DNA of 39,823 nt from Flexibacter flexilis DSM 6793 (GCF_900112255.1 NZ_FOLE01000015.1:1-39823), one strand, 5' to 3'; positions 24,008 to 32,396 are shown, numbered from the stretch's first letter. Made by a program: numbers and translations. Notes: generated by a model from the sequence alone, not told the origin.

Positions 24008-25033
24008 ATGCCCGTAAGTCCCGAATCCGTTATCAAAGACCTCAAAGAACAGAAGTTTGCACCCGTGTATTTTCTGCAAGGCGAAGAACCTTATTACATA
24101 GATTTGATTTGCGATTTGATAGAAAAAAATGCACTTCCAGAATCTGAACGTTCTTTTAATCAGGTAATTATGTACGGAAAAGATGTGGACATGGGCGTAG
24201 TGCTCAACAACGCCCGCCGCTTTCCGATGATGGCACAAAGGCAAGTGGTAATCGTAAAAGAAGCGCAAGAACTGGCCGATTTGAACAAAGAAGAAGGCCA
24301 AAAATTACTGGGGAATTATATACAAACGCCGTTGCCGTCCACCGTATTGGTGTTTGCACACAAGCACAAAACCATTGACGGGCGCAAGCCTTTGGCTAAG
24401 ATTTTGGATAAAATGGCCGTGTTGGTGGACTCGCCCAAAGTTCGAGATTACAAATTGCCCGACTGGATTAGTGGTTATTTTCGGGAAAAAGGACTCACCG
24501 CCAAGCCGTCCACACTGCAACTCTTGGCCGAAAATATCGGGGCAGATTTGAGTCGATTGGCCAACGAAATAGACAAACTCAGCATCAATTTACAGGGCAA
24601 GCAAACCGAAATTACGCCCGAACTCGTGCAACAATACGTGGGCATTAGCAAAGATTACAATGTGTTTGAATTGCAAAAGGCTTTAGTAGAACGCAATGTT
24701 TTGAAGGCAAACAAAATTATCCAATACTTTGAAGCTGATCCAAAAAGCAATCCGTTGGTGCTGAACGTGGCCGCTCTGTTCGGATTTTTTACCAAAGTTT
24801 TGCTGGTACACGCCGCCACCGACAAAACAGAAAAAGCATTGGCCGCACTGCTAAAAGTAAACCCGTTTTTTGTGAAAGATTATTTGGCGGCTACTCGTAC
24901 TTTTCCGTTTGGCAAAACCATCCAAATCATTGGTTTTCTGCGCGAAGCCGATATTCGTTCCAAAGGCATTGATAGCGGCAACGCCACCGAAGGCGAAATT
25001 ATGAAAGAACTGATTTTTAAAATTTTGCATTGA
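24008..25033 (+). CDS. holA: DNA polymerase III subunit delta
   Basis: A 341-residue clamp-loader subunit that opens the sliding clamp. The start PVYFLQGEEPYYIDLI (about residues 19-34) is the family signature of the AAA-like N-domain, which lacks an ATP site. The middle contains TAKPSTLQLLAENIG and DLSRLANEIDKLS, and the C-terminal collar domain has VFELQKALVERN. It diverges from tyrS. The next gene starts 28 bases after its stop and may share its transcript. Confidence 0.92.
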   Translation: MPVSPESVIKDLKEQKFAPVYFLQGEEPYYIDLICDLIEKNALPESERSFNQVIMYGKDVDMGVVLNNARRFPMMAQRQVVIVKEAQELADLNKEEGQKLLGNYIQTPLPSTVLVFAHKHKTIDGRKPLAKILDKMAVLVDSPKVRDYKLPDWISGYFREKGLTAKPSTLQLLAENIGADLSRLANEIDKLSINLQGKQTEITPELVQQYVGISKDYNVFELQKALVERNVLKANKIIQYFEADPKSNPLVLNVAALFGFFTKVLLVHAATDKTEKALAALLKVNPFFVKDYLAATRTFPFGKTIQIIGFLREADIRSKGIDSGNATEGEIMKELIFKILH

Positions 25034-25061
25034 TAAAGCAAAGAATCAAATCTTACTGCCT

Positions 25062-25619
25062 ATGAAAATCTATATTAAAAATATGGTGTGTCCGCGCTGC
25101 ATCACGGCAGTAGAACAAACCTTTGGGGCATTGCAAATAACACCGCTTAATGTGCGATTAGGCGAAGTTGTTTTGGCCAAGCCACTGGCCGAAGAAGAAA
25201 AATTGATGCTTAAAAACCAGCTACAAACGCAAGGTTTTGAGCTGCTCGACGATGCCAAAAGCCAACAAATCGAACAAATAAAAGCCCTTGTCATTGAGCA
25301 TATTCACCAGAAAGAAGACCAAAAATTTGCGATTGCCGATACCGTGTCGCAGGCCTTGGGCAAAGAATATTCGCAACTCAGCAAGCTCTTTTCCGAAACC
25401 GAAGGCCTGACCATTGAGCAATATGTTATCCGACAAAAAATAGAAAAAGTAAAAGAGTTGCTCGTGTACAACCAACTGAATTTAAGCGAAATAGCTTTCA
25501 AACTTGGTTATAGCAGTGTGGCGCATTTGTCGGCACAATTCAAGAAAGTAACAGGACTTACGCCGTCCGAATTTCGGCAACAGGGCATTGGTTTGCGCAA
25601 GTCCTTAGACCAAGTGTAA
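25062..25619 (+). CDS. AraC-type regulator with N-terminal CxxC metal-binding segment
   Basis: A 185-residue regulator. Residues 1-70 resemble a heavy-metal-associated (HMA) fold: MKIYIKNMVCPRC, with Cys10 and Cys13 in a CxxC. Residues about 85-180 are an AraC/XylS pair of helix-turn-helix units (LGKEYSQLSKLFSETEGLT, then NLSEIAFKLGYSSVAHLSAQ and VTGLTPSEFRQQ). The sugar-binding cupin of classical AraC proteins is absent. The gene precedes copA by 639 bases, and copZ follows copA, so it is most simply the copper-responsive activator of that operon. Metal identity and target are inferred from position. Confidence 0.88.
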   Translation: MKIYIKNMVCPRCITAVEQTFGALQITPLNVRLGEVVLAKPLAEEEKLMLKNQLQTQGFELLDDAKSQQIEQIKALVIEHIHQKEDQKFAIADTVSQALGKEYSQLSKLFSETEGLTIEQYVIRQKIEKVKELLVYNQLNLSEIAFKLGYSSVAHLSAQFKKVTGLTPSEFRQQGIGLRKSLDQV

Positions 25620-25683
25620 CCGCTTTTCCATGAAAACATAAATCCTTTCCAAGATTTCGTAACGCCGCCGCTGGGTTTGCCTG

Positions 25684-25708
25684 CTAATTTTGTGCAAAAG
25701 AAAATTAG
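25684..25708. repeat. Hairpin abutting the 21-bp array
   Basis: CTAATTTT (25684-25691) and AAAATTAG (25701-25708) pair, loop 9 bases. It ends one base before the first array unit. There is no T-run, so it is a poor terminator; it may be a boundary structure of the array. Confidence 0.45.
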
Positions 25709-25709
25709 T

Positions 25710-26192
25710 GAGGCCGTGAAAGAGTTGTAAGAGGCCGTGAAAGAGTTGTAAGAGGCCGTGAAAGAGTTGTAAGAGGCCGTGAAAGAGTTGTAAGAGGCCG
25801 TGAAAGAGTTGTAAGAGGCCGTGAAAGAGTTGTAAGAGGCCGTGAAAGAGTTGTAAGAGGCCGTGAAAGAGTTGTAAGAGGCCGTGAAAGAGTTGCAAGA
25901 GGTCGTGAAAGAGTTGCAAGAGGTTGTGAAAGAGATGCAAGAGGTTGTGAAAGAGATGCAAATGGTCGTGAAAGAGATGCAAGAGGTTCTGAAAGAGTTG
26001 TAAGAGGTCGTGAAAGAGTTGTAAGAGGTCGTGAAAGAGATGCAAGAGGCCGTGAAAGAGATGCAAGAGGTCGTGAAAGAGTTGTAAGAGGTCGTGAAAG
26101 AATTGCAAGAGGTCGTGAAAGAGTTGCAAGAGGTCGTGAAAGAGTTGCAAGAGGTCGTGAAAGAGTTGCAAGAGGTCGTGAAAGAGTTGCAA
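25710..26192. repeat. 21-bp tandem array, 23 full units, upstream of copA
   Basis: Twenty-three contiguous 21-bp units. Read on the plus strand, a unit codes Glu-Ala-Val-Lys-Glu-Leu-stop or Glu-Val-Val-Lys-Glu-(Leu/Met)-Gln, with CAA/TAA as the last codon. Units 1-8 are identical (all TAA), units 20-23 are identical (all CAA), and units 9-19 vary (AAG-ATG forms, one ATG in place of GAG, one CTG in place of GTG). A decayed unit follows and the plus frame closes at 26230-26232. There are no spacers. It fills most of the gap between the AraC-type regulator and copA; the other parts of that gap (25620-25683 and 26193-26258) are A/T-rich with no gene. Confidence 0.95.
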
Positions 26193-26258
26193 GAGATTCA
26201 GTGGATGAAAGCTCGGCCATATTTATTTACCTAACATTTATTTTATCTAACAATCGCC

Positions 26259-28685
26259 ATGCAAAACACAGGCTTTATTTATATAAGTTTAGAAAATTTG
26301 GAAGATGCCCAAGATGTCGCGCGGTTGCAAAAAACGCTTTCCTCAACCGACGGCGTAAGTGCTTCGGGTGTGGAATTTAACAACAGTCGTGTATTTTTTG
26401 AAAGCGCGAAGCCGTTGGACGTTTTCCCTCGAATCATCAAAAATCTTCAGGAGTTGGGTTATAAAATCGCTTCGCGCAAAGAAATTTTCCCTGTAATGGA
26501 TATGTCGTGCGCGGCTTGTGCCGTGAGCGTGGAAAGTGTGCTGAAAACACAAGTCGGCGTGCTTTCGGCGGCAGTGAATTACGCCAATGCTTCGGCGGCG
26601 GTGGAATATGTGCCCAGTGTGGCCGATGCCTACGACCTCAAGGCCGCAGTACAGTCTTTTGGCTACGATTTGCAGGTAGAAAACAGCCCGCAAGCCGACG
26701 AACTTTTAGCCCAACACAAACGCCAGAAATACGAAACATTGCGTTTTAAGACCATCGGCGCGATGCTTTTGGCTGTGCCGCTCATCGTGATTGGCATGAC
26801 TCCGAACCTCATGCACCAGACTTGGGCGCATTACGTTTCGTGGGCTTTGGCTACGCCGATGCTTTTTTATTTTGGACAAACATTTTTTGCGGGCGCATAC
26901 AAACAAGCCAAACACCGCACCGCCAACATGGATACACTCGTGGCCTTGAGTACGAGCGTAGCTTATACTTACAGCGTTTTTAATGTGCTTTTCCCTGAAT
27001 TTTGGCATAGTCGAGGGCTGCACCCACAAGTTTATTTTGAAGCGTCGGCGGTGATTATTGCCTTTATTTTGTTGGGGAAATGGTTGGAAGAAACCGCCAA
27101 AAACAATACGGCTTCGGCCATCAAAAAACTTATTGGGCTACAACCCAAGTCCGTAACGTTGATTTCGGCAGACGGACAACCGCAAGAAGTGGCCATTAGT
27201 GCCGTGCGCGTCGGGGATATACTGTTGGCTAAAGCTGGGGAAAAAATCGCGGTGGACGGCATCGTTACGGCGGGCAGTTCGTTTGTGGATGAAAGCATGA
27301 TTAGCGGCGAGCCTATTCCCGTAACCAAACAAGAAGGCGACAATGTGTTGGCTGGCACGATAAACCAACAAGGCAGTTTTCAGTATCAGGCGCAAAAAGT
27401 AGGTGCGGACACGCTCCTTTCGCAGATAATCAAAACAGTACAGCAAGCACAAGGCAGCAAAGCCCCCGTACAACAATTAGTAGATAAAATCGCAGGGATT
27501 TTTGTGCCTGTGGTGATGAGTTTGGCGGCGTTGAGCTTTGTTGTTTGGTTGGTATTCGGGGGAGAAAATGCCTTTACACACGCGCTGTTGGCTTTCGTTA
27601 CGGTGCTTATCATTGCGTGTCCGTGTGCGTTGGGGCTGGCTACGCCAACGGCCATCATGGCAGGAATCGGGGCAGGTGCTACGCGCGGAATCCTGATTAA
27701 AGATGCCCAAAGTTTGGAGGTTGCCCAAAAAGTAAACGCCATTGTATTAGACAAAACAGGCACTATTACCGAAGGCAAACCCGAAGTAGTGGCAGCGCAA
27801 TGGTTTGATGCTCAAATTATTGAAGCAAAAAATATTTTATATAGCATTGAGAAAAGCTCTCAACACCCAATTGCGCAAGCCGTCGTGCATTGGTTGGAAG
27901 GGCAATGCGAATACAAAGAAATACAGGAAGTGGAAACGCTCATCGGACAAGGCATAAAGGCGCGTTGGAACAGCGATAGTTATTTGGTGGGAAATTTGGG
28001 GCTGCTCGAATCGGCGGGCGTGTCCGTGATGCCCAAAGCACAAGACTGGGTTAGTAGCCGTTTGGCACAAGCCAACACCGTAATTTCGGTAGCTAAAAAT
28101 GGGCAATTGGTGGGTTGCGTAGCCATTGCGGACGCTATCAAATCCACGTCGGCGGAAGCCATCGAAGCCCTGCGCAACTTGGATATAAGTGTGTATATGC
28201 TCACAGGCGACAACGACCAAACAGCAGCAGCCGTTGCCAATGAAGTCGGTATTCGGCATTTTCAGGCCAATGTATTGCCTACCCAGAAAGCGGCTTTTGT
28301 TAAAAACTTGCAGGCGCAAGGCAAAGTAGTGGCCATGGTCGGCGACGGCCTCAACGACAGTGGCGCATTGGCGCAAGCAGACGTAAGCGTCGCAATGGGC
28401 AAAGGCAGTGATGTAGCGTTGGACGTGTCGGCGATTACGATTGTGTCGGGCGATTTGCTCAAAGTTCCCGCCGCCGTTGCGCTTTCCAAACAAACCGTAG
28501 CCACTATCCGCCAAAATTTATTTTGGGCGTTTGTGTATAATTTGTTGGCCATTCCTGTCGCGGCAGGGATTTTGTACCCGCTCAATGGCTTTTTGCTTGA
28601 CCCCATGTGGGCAGGTGCGGCGATGGCCATGAGCAGCGTAAGTGTTGTTACGAATAGTTTATTACTCAAAAATAAAAAGTTTTAA
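26259..28685 (+). CDS. copA: Copper-exporting P1B-type ATPase
   Basis: An 808-residue heavy-metal pump that drives Cu(I) out of the cytoplasm. Two HMA-like domains lead: the first (about 3-75) has lost its CxxC, the second keeps Cys84 and Cys87 (MDMSCAAC). Membrane helices follow. The ion site Cys454-Pro-Cys456 (IACPCALGLATPT) is the Cu/Ag type, and the phosphorylated Asp498 is in DKTGTITEG. The SSQHPIAQ, MLTGDNDQT and VGDGLND motifs complete the ATPase. The last helices carry FVYNLL and MAMSSVSVVTNS, the copper-selective residues. The start is 66 bases past the 21-bp array. A CopZ-like gene follows 14 bases downstream. Confidence 0.95.
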   Translation: MQNTGFIYISLENLEDAQDVARLQKTLSSTDGVSASGVEFNNSRVFFESAKPLDVFPRIIKNLQELGYKIASRKEIFPVMDMSCAACAVSVESVLKTQVGVLSAAVNYANASAAVEYVPSVADAYDLKAAVQSFGYDLQVENSPQADELLAQHKRQKYETLRFKTIGAMLLAVPLIVIGMTPNLMHQTWAHYVSWALATPMLFYFGQTFFAGAYKQAKHRTANMDTLVALSTSVAYTYSVFNVLFPEFWHSRGLHPQVYFEASAVIIAFILLGKWLEETAKNNTASAIKKLIGLQPKSVTLISADGQPQEVAISAVRVGDILLAKAGEKIAVDGIVTAGSSFVDESMISGEPIPVTKQEGDNVLAGTINQQGSFQYQAQKVGADTLLSQIIKTVQQAQGSKAPVQQLVDKIAGIFVPVVMSLAALSFVVWLVFGGENAFTHALLAFVTVLIIACPCALGLATPTAIMAGIGAGATRGILIKDAQSLEVAQKVNAIVLDKTGTITEGKPEVVAAQWFDAQIIEAKNILYSIEKSSQHPIAQAVVHWLEGQCEYKEIQEVETLIGQGIKARWNSDSYLVGNLGLLESAGVSVMPKAQDWVSSRLAQANTVISVAKNGQLVGCVAIADAIKSTSAEAIEALRNLDISVYMLTGDNDQTAAAVANEVGIRHFQANVLPTQKAAFVKNLQAQGKVVAMVGDGLNDSGALAQADVSVAMGKGSDVALDVSAITIVSGDLLKVPAAVALSKQTVATIRQNLFWAFVYNLLAIPVAAGILYPLNGFLLDPMWAGAAMAMSSVSVVTNSLLLKNKKF

Positions 28686-28699
28686 TCCTTGATAATCAG

Positions 28700-28912
28700 A
28701 TGAAAACCCTACAATTCAAAACCAATATTCGTTGTGGTGGCTGCGTGGCTACCGTAACGCCAGCTTTAGACCAAACCGCCGCCATTAGCAAATGGAGCGT
28801 GGACACGAACAGCCCCGACAAACGCCTCACCGTAGAAGGTGAAGTGAGTGCCGACGAAGTAAAAACCTTGTTGGAAAAAGTAGGCTACAAAGCCGAAGTA
28901 ATCAGCGAATAA
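28700..28912 (+). CDS. CopZ-like copper chaperone (HMA domain)
   Basis: A 70-residue single HMA domain. The metal site is Cys12-Gly-Gly-Cys15 (NIRCGGCVATV), in the usual loop after beta-1. It follows copA by 14 bases and shares its transcript, the normal setting for a cytosolic chaperone that hands Cu(I) to the pump. The domain ends at the expected beta-4 (YKAEVISE). Other metals such as zinc cannot be excluded. A terminator follows. Confidence 0.92.
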   Translation: MKTLQFKTNIRCGGCVATVTPALDQTAAISKWSVDTNSPDKRLTVEGEVSADEVKTLLEKVGYKAEVISE

Positions 28913-28932
28913 ATAAAACTCAAAACACAAGC

Positions 28933-28963
28933 CGCCGCCTTGCAAGAAAATTGTAAGGCGGCG
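28933..28963 (+). terminator. Terminator of the copA-copZ transcript
   Basis: A 13-bp stem with one G-U pair (CGCCGCCTT-GCAA against TTGT-AAGGCGGCG) and a 5-base loop. The following T content is modest. Confidence 0.7.
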
Positions 28964-29030
28964 ATTTGCGTTTAACAAACAGTATTTCAAACGGATACAA
29001 TACTTTTTGATAACACCAAACAACTTCTAC

Positions 29031-29936
29031 ATGAAAATCAATACACACAATGTTGTTTCTTTTAAAGAAAAATTCATGCGGCCCGAAACTACGGACGAAA
29101 GTATGCTAAAGGCTGATTTTAGAACGTTCTTTGTGGTGAAAGTAGAAGAAATGTTTCAGTTAATGAAATTGCCAATTCCGCCGATGCGCTCCACTTCGCA
29201 CATCCTGATTTACATCACGGAAGGCGAGGCGATTATGAATATCGGCAGCCAAACCTTTACGATTCACGAAAACGAATGTATGATAGTGGCCGCAGGACAA
29301 GTCTATTCGTTTAGCAATCCAGACATTAACAAAGGCTTTTTGTGCTATTTTGAAGACTTGTTTTTGCTCAATAAATTTTCGGCGGCAGACCTGCGCCAAG
29401 AGTTTGAATTTCTGAATATTTGGGGCAATCCGTCCGTCAAATTGGGACAACCTGTGGCCACGTACACCCAACAATTATTTGAAAGAATATTGGCCGAATA
29501 CACCACACACGGACTGGGCACCAAGCCCTTAACGCAAGCCTATTTTGTGGCTTTGCTCTATGAGATACAGTCGGCGTACAAATCCCTCAACGCCTCAGTT
29601 CAAAATATGGCCGTCGGCCTAACGAATCGTTTTAAAGAACTGTTGACCAGCAATATCAGGACGATGCACCGCGTGAGCGAGTACGCGGCGGCTCTCAATG
29701 TTACGCCCAATCACCTGAACAAAGTAATTAAAAGTGTTACGGGCAAATCGCCAACCAAATGGATAGACGAAACCTTGTTGTTGGAAGCCAAAATGCTGCT
29801 ACACCAAACCCGTTTGTCGGTCAATGACGTAGCCGCCGAAATCGGAGTATTAGATGCGTCGTATTTTAGCCGACTTTTCCGCAAATACGAAGGTTGTACG
29901 CCTTTGCAGTTTCGTAAAAAAATAGATGGCATTTGA
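29031..29936 (+). CDS. AraC-family transcriptional regulator with N-terminal cupin
   Basis: A 301-residue regulator of the Bacteroidota AraC group. ATG 29031 is the likely start; an in-frame TTG at 29007 is a weak alternative. Residues about 40-115 form a cupin-like sensor (STSHILIYITEGEAIMNIGS, then ENECMIVAAGQVYSF). The C-terminal DNA-binding part starts near residue 200 with HRVSEYAAALNVTPNHLNKV, and the second HTH is SVNDVAAEIGVLDASYFSRL followed by EGCTPLQFRK. It lies 154 bases upstream of an old-yellow-enzyme gene on the same strand, with a terminator between them, so that gene is a likely but unproven target. Confidence 0.9.
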   Translation: MKINTHNVVSFKEKFMRPETTDESMLKADFRTFFVVKVEEMFQLMKLPIPPMRSTSHILIYITEGEAIMNIGSQTFTIHENECMIVAAGQVYSFSNPDINKGFLCYFEDLFLLNKFSAADLRQEFEFLNIWGNPSVKLGQPVATYTQQLFERILAEYTTHGLGTKPLTQAYFVALLYEIQSAYKSLNASVQNMAVGLTNRFKELLTSNIRTMHRVSEYAAALNVTPNHLNKVIKSVTGKSPTKWIDETLLLEAKMLLHQTRLSVNDVAAEIGVLDASYFSRLFRKYEGCTPLQFRKKIDGI

Positions 29937-29988
29937 GTAAGCACCACGTTTGGAACAAAAACATCCCAAAATGGCTTGTTTGTGGTGC

Positions 29989-30010
29989 TGGGCATGTCTA
30001 ACAATGCCCA
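29989..30010 (+). terminator. Terminator of the AraC gene
   Basis: TGGGCAT (29989-29995) pairs with ATGCCCA (30004-30010), followed by AACTTTTCTTTC. A second possible stem just upstream (AGCACCAC at 29940-29947 with GTGGTGCT at 29982-29989) makes the whole 70-base region foldable. Confidence 0.7.
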
Positions 30011-30089
30011 AACTTTTCTTTCACCCAAAAATCAGCTATACCTTATTGCGCAATCAAAATAAAATAGTCACTATTTAAACCAATAAAAA

Positions 30090-31196
30090 ATGTCTGCCAA
30101 AGAAATAAAACTTTTAAGCCCCTACCGTTTGGGGAATCTTGACCTCAAAAATAGAATTGTTATTTCGCCTATGTGCCAATATTCTGCCCAAAACGGACTG
30201 GCCAACGACTGGCATTTGGCACATTTGGGAAGCCGCGCCACTGGCGGAGCGGGATTTATTATCCAAGAAGCAACGGCAGTTTCGCCCGAAGCACGCATTA
30301 CTTACGCGGATTTGGGTTTGTGGAATGATGAGCAAATCGCGCCACTCAAGCGAATTGTAGATTTTGTACATCAGCAAGGCGCGAAAATCGGGGTTCAGTT
30401 GGCACACGCAGGCCGCAAAGCCAGTTGCCAACGCCCTTGGGACGGCGGCCACAAAATCAGTCCAGACCACGCCAACGGCTGGCAGACAGTCGCGCCAAGT
30501 GCCGTTGGTTTTAGAGAAGAAGAAGCCGCGCCGATAGCCCTAACTGCCGAAGGAATCCAGCAAGTAAAAGACGATTTTAAAGCCGCCGTGCAACGCACCT
30601 TGCAAGCTGGCTACGACGCGATAGAAATACACGCCGCACACGGCTATTTGTTGCACCAATTTTATTCGCCGCTCAGCAACCACCGAACCGACGAATACGG
30701 CGGCAGTTTTGAAAATCGCATACGCCTCACCTTGGAAGTGGTGCAAGCCGTACAGGAGGTTTGGGGAAAAGAAAGGGCCTTGATTGTGCGCATTTCGGCG
30801 ACAGATTGGGTAGAAAACGGCTGGAACGTACAAGATTCGGTGCGTTTGGCCATTGAGTTAAAGAAATTGGGCGTTCATCTGATAGATACTTCGTCGGGCG
30901 GAAATGTGCTAACCAACATTCCAGCCAAACCAAACTATCAGGTCGGGTTTGCTGCCGAAATTCGCAAGAGCGCAGGCATTGCTACGAGTGCCGTCGGGCT
31001 GATTTCTACGCCGCAACAAGCCGAAGAAATTCTTCAGAACGAAAGTGCCGACTTGATTTTGATTGCCCGCGAAAGCCTCCGAAATCCGAATTTTCCTTTG
31101 TACGCCGCTTATGTTTTGTCTGGAGAAGATTCGTCTGTGAGCCATTGGCCAAAACAGTACGAAAGAGCTTACCCGACGCATGGCGAATGGAAATAA
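30090..31196 (+). CDS. namA: NADPH dehydrogenase, old yellow enzyme (NamA/YqjM-like)
   Basis: A 368-residue FMN enzyme that reduces activated alkenes and other electrophiles with NAD(P)H. Family marks are MCQYSAQNGLANDWH near residue 30, LAHAGRKA near 108, the substrate His pair in IHAAHGYLLHQF, and the FMN-binding HRTDEYGGSFENR. This set is that of the YqjM/NamA group rather than of the plant/yeast type. A stress role in detoxifying quinones or enals is known for the group. The upstream AraC gene may regulate it. A strong terminator ends it. Confidence 0.93.
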   Translation: MSAKEIKLLSPYRLGNLDLKNRIVISPMCQYSAQNGLANDWHLAHLGSRATGGAGFIIQEATAVSPEARITYADLGLWNDEQIAPLKRIVDFVHQQGAKIGVQLAHAGRKASCQRPWDGGHKISPDHANGWQTVAPSAVGFREEEAAPIALTAEGIQQVKDDFKAAVQRTLQAGYDAIEIHAAHGYLLHQFYSPLSNHRTDEYGGSFENRIRLTLEVVQAVQEVWGKERALIVRISATDWVENGWNVQDSVRLAIELKKLGVHLIDTSSGGNVLTNIPAKPNYQVGFAAEIRKSAGIATSAVGLISTPQQAEEILQNESADLILIARESLRNPNFPLYAAYVLSGEDSSVSHWPKQYERAYPTHGEWK

Positions 31197-31234
31197 ATTA
31201 ATCCAACATTTTAGAACAACCATTTAATTTCTCC

Positions 31235-31270
31235 AAAATTCCAAGTGTTAGGTTAATGCTTGGAATTTTT
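31235..31270 (+). terminator. Terminator of namA
   Basis: A perfect 11-bp stem (AAAATTCCAAG with CTTGGAATTTT) then T-run, 38 bases after the stop. Confidence 0.9.
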
Positions 31271-31344
31271 TTGTGAATAAACCAATGGCCTAAATGATTG
31301 AAACGTCCTAAAACTGGATTTTAATATCCTATCACCAAACGGTA

Positions 31345-31377
31345 CAGACACGCAACTTTGTGCTGTCTGGTAGTTGC
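31345..31377 (+). promoter_or_regulatory. Two mutually exclusive hairpins before the 31415 membrane protein
   Basis: CAGACA-c-GCA pairs with TGC-TGTCTG (31345-31369), while GCAACT (31352-31357) can instead pair with AGTTGC (31372-31377). Both stems use the same bases. A weak -7 box (CAACTTTG, 31353-31360) overlaps, so it may be promoter or leader DNA. Confidence 0.3.
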
Positions 31378-31414
31378 AACCCAATGACGCATAATTCATT
31401 GATTATCAAAAAAA

Positions 31415-31879
31415 ATGTATCCAATCGTTTTACAACTTCATTCGGCTTTTAGGTGGTTGGTTTTGGGTTCTTTGCTTTGGGCAATTGGGCAGGCGTATAT
31501 CGGTTACACCCAAAACAAAGCATTTTTGCCAAGCCACAACCGCCTTCGGCACTGGACGGCCACCATTGCGCACATTCAGTTGCTGTTGGGATTTACGCTT
31601 TACGGACATAGTCCCATTGTCAAATATTTTTGGCGCGAAAGCAGCTCGCCGCTTAGCCTCGAAAGTCTGTTTTTCCCTGTTATTCATTTGGGATTAATGC
31701 TGGTAGCCATTGTTATCATTACGATAGGTTCGGCCAAAGCCAAGCGACAAACCACAGACACACAGAAGTTTAAAACAATTTTTGTATGGTTTCTGCTGGG
31801 TTTGTGCATCATTTTGCTGGCTGTGCCTTGGCCATTTTCGCCATTTTCGCCGCTGTCGGCGCGTCCGTTGTTCCGCTAA
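31415..31879 (+). CDS. Conserved four-helix membrane protein
   Basis: A 154-residue integral membrane protein with four hydrophobic helices. Conserved-looking polar positions lie at helix ends or inside: LHSAFRWLVLGSLLW, ATIAHIQLLLGFTLYGH, FPVIHLGLMLVA. The His/Arg pattern recalls small Bacteroidota membrane proteins often labelled as cytochrome b-like, but no heme pair can be proven. Its stop is 18 bases before a DUF3817 gene, also a membrane protein, so the two likely act together. Function unknown. Confidence 0.8.
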   Translation: MYPIVLQLHSAFRWLVLGSLLWAIGQAYIGYTQNKAFLPSHNRLRHWTATIAHIQLLLGFTLYGHSPIVKYFWRESSSPLSLESLFFPVIHLGLMLVAIVIITIGSAKAKRQTTDTQKFKTIFVWFLLGLCIILLAVPWPFSPFSPLSARPLFR

Positions 31880-31897
31880 TTATTTTACGAAATCAAA

Positions 31898-32212
31898 ATG
31901 AAAACATTGTTGTCCAGTAACTTGGGGCGACTCAGGCTTTTAGGAAAATTAGAAGGCTCGTCGTTGCTATTGCTTGTATTTGTGGCTGTTCCGCTCAAAC
32001 ATTTATGGAATTATCCGCTTTTGGTGCAGATTTTAGGGCAAATTCATGGGCTTTTGTTTGTGTTATTTGTACTCAATACCATTAGCGTAGCCACCGAAAA
32101 ACGTTGGGTTTTTAGCCAAACCACATGGAAAGTACTATTGGCTTGCATTGTTCCTTTTGGTACTTTTTACATCGACAAAAAGATTTTGCAGTCACAAGAA
32201 TCAGCACAATAA
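31898..32212 (+). CDS. DUF3817 domain-containing membrane protein
   Basis: A 104-residue membrane protein with three hydrophobic segments. The family pattern is clear: LGRLRLLGKLEGSSLLLLVF, then VPLKHLWNYP, GQIHGLLFVLFV and a C-terminal FGTFYIDKKIL. DUF3817 proteins are widespread and uncharacterised, sometimes found with transporters or flavin enzymes. It follows the 31415 gene by 18 bases and ends at a good terminator, forming a two-gene unit downstream of namA. Confidence 0.88.
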   Translation: MKTLLSSNLGRLRLLGKLEGSSLLLLVFVAVPLKHLWNYPLLVQILGQIHGLLFVLFVLNTISVATEKRWVFSQTTWKVLLACIVPFGTFYIDKKILQSQESAQ

Positions 32213-32251
32213 CTTATTATACAAACACAATAACACTAAATAAACGAAACG

Positions 32252-32286
32252 AAAAAACCTGTAAAGTAACTTGCAGGTCTTTTTTA
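32252..32286 (+). terminator. Terminator of the DUF3817 gene
   Basis: ACCTGTAA (32257-32264) pairs with TTGCAGGT (32271-32278) with one G-U pair, flanked by A6 and T6. Confidence 0.85.
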
Positions 32287-32396
32287 TTTCATATACAAAA
32301 AATATTAAATACAACCCATTGGATTTTGCTGATACTCAATGATGTAAACACATTCTCCAGATTGATATAAATCATATTTGATACTTTTCTGAATCA

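Noticed and set aside
25710-26192. CRISPR array
   Set aside because: The 21-bp units are directly adjacent with no spacers, and there are no cas genes.
25605-26220. Two long minus-strand open frames over the 21-bp array (195 and 171 codons)
   Set aside because: A unit of 21 bases is a multiple of 3, so any frame without a stop in one unit stays open through the whole array. The products are pure heptads with no start context shared between frames, and the plus frame is equally structured.
27837-28514. 225-codon minus-strand frame inside copA
   Set aside because: Shadow frame across the ATPase motifs of copA.
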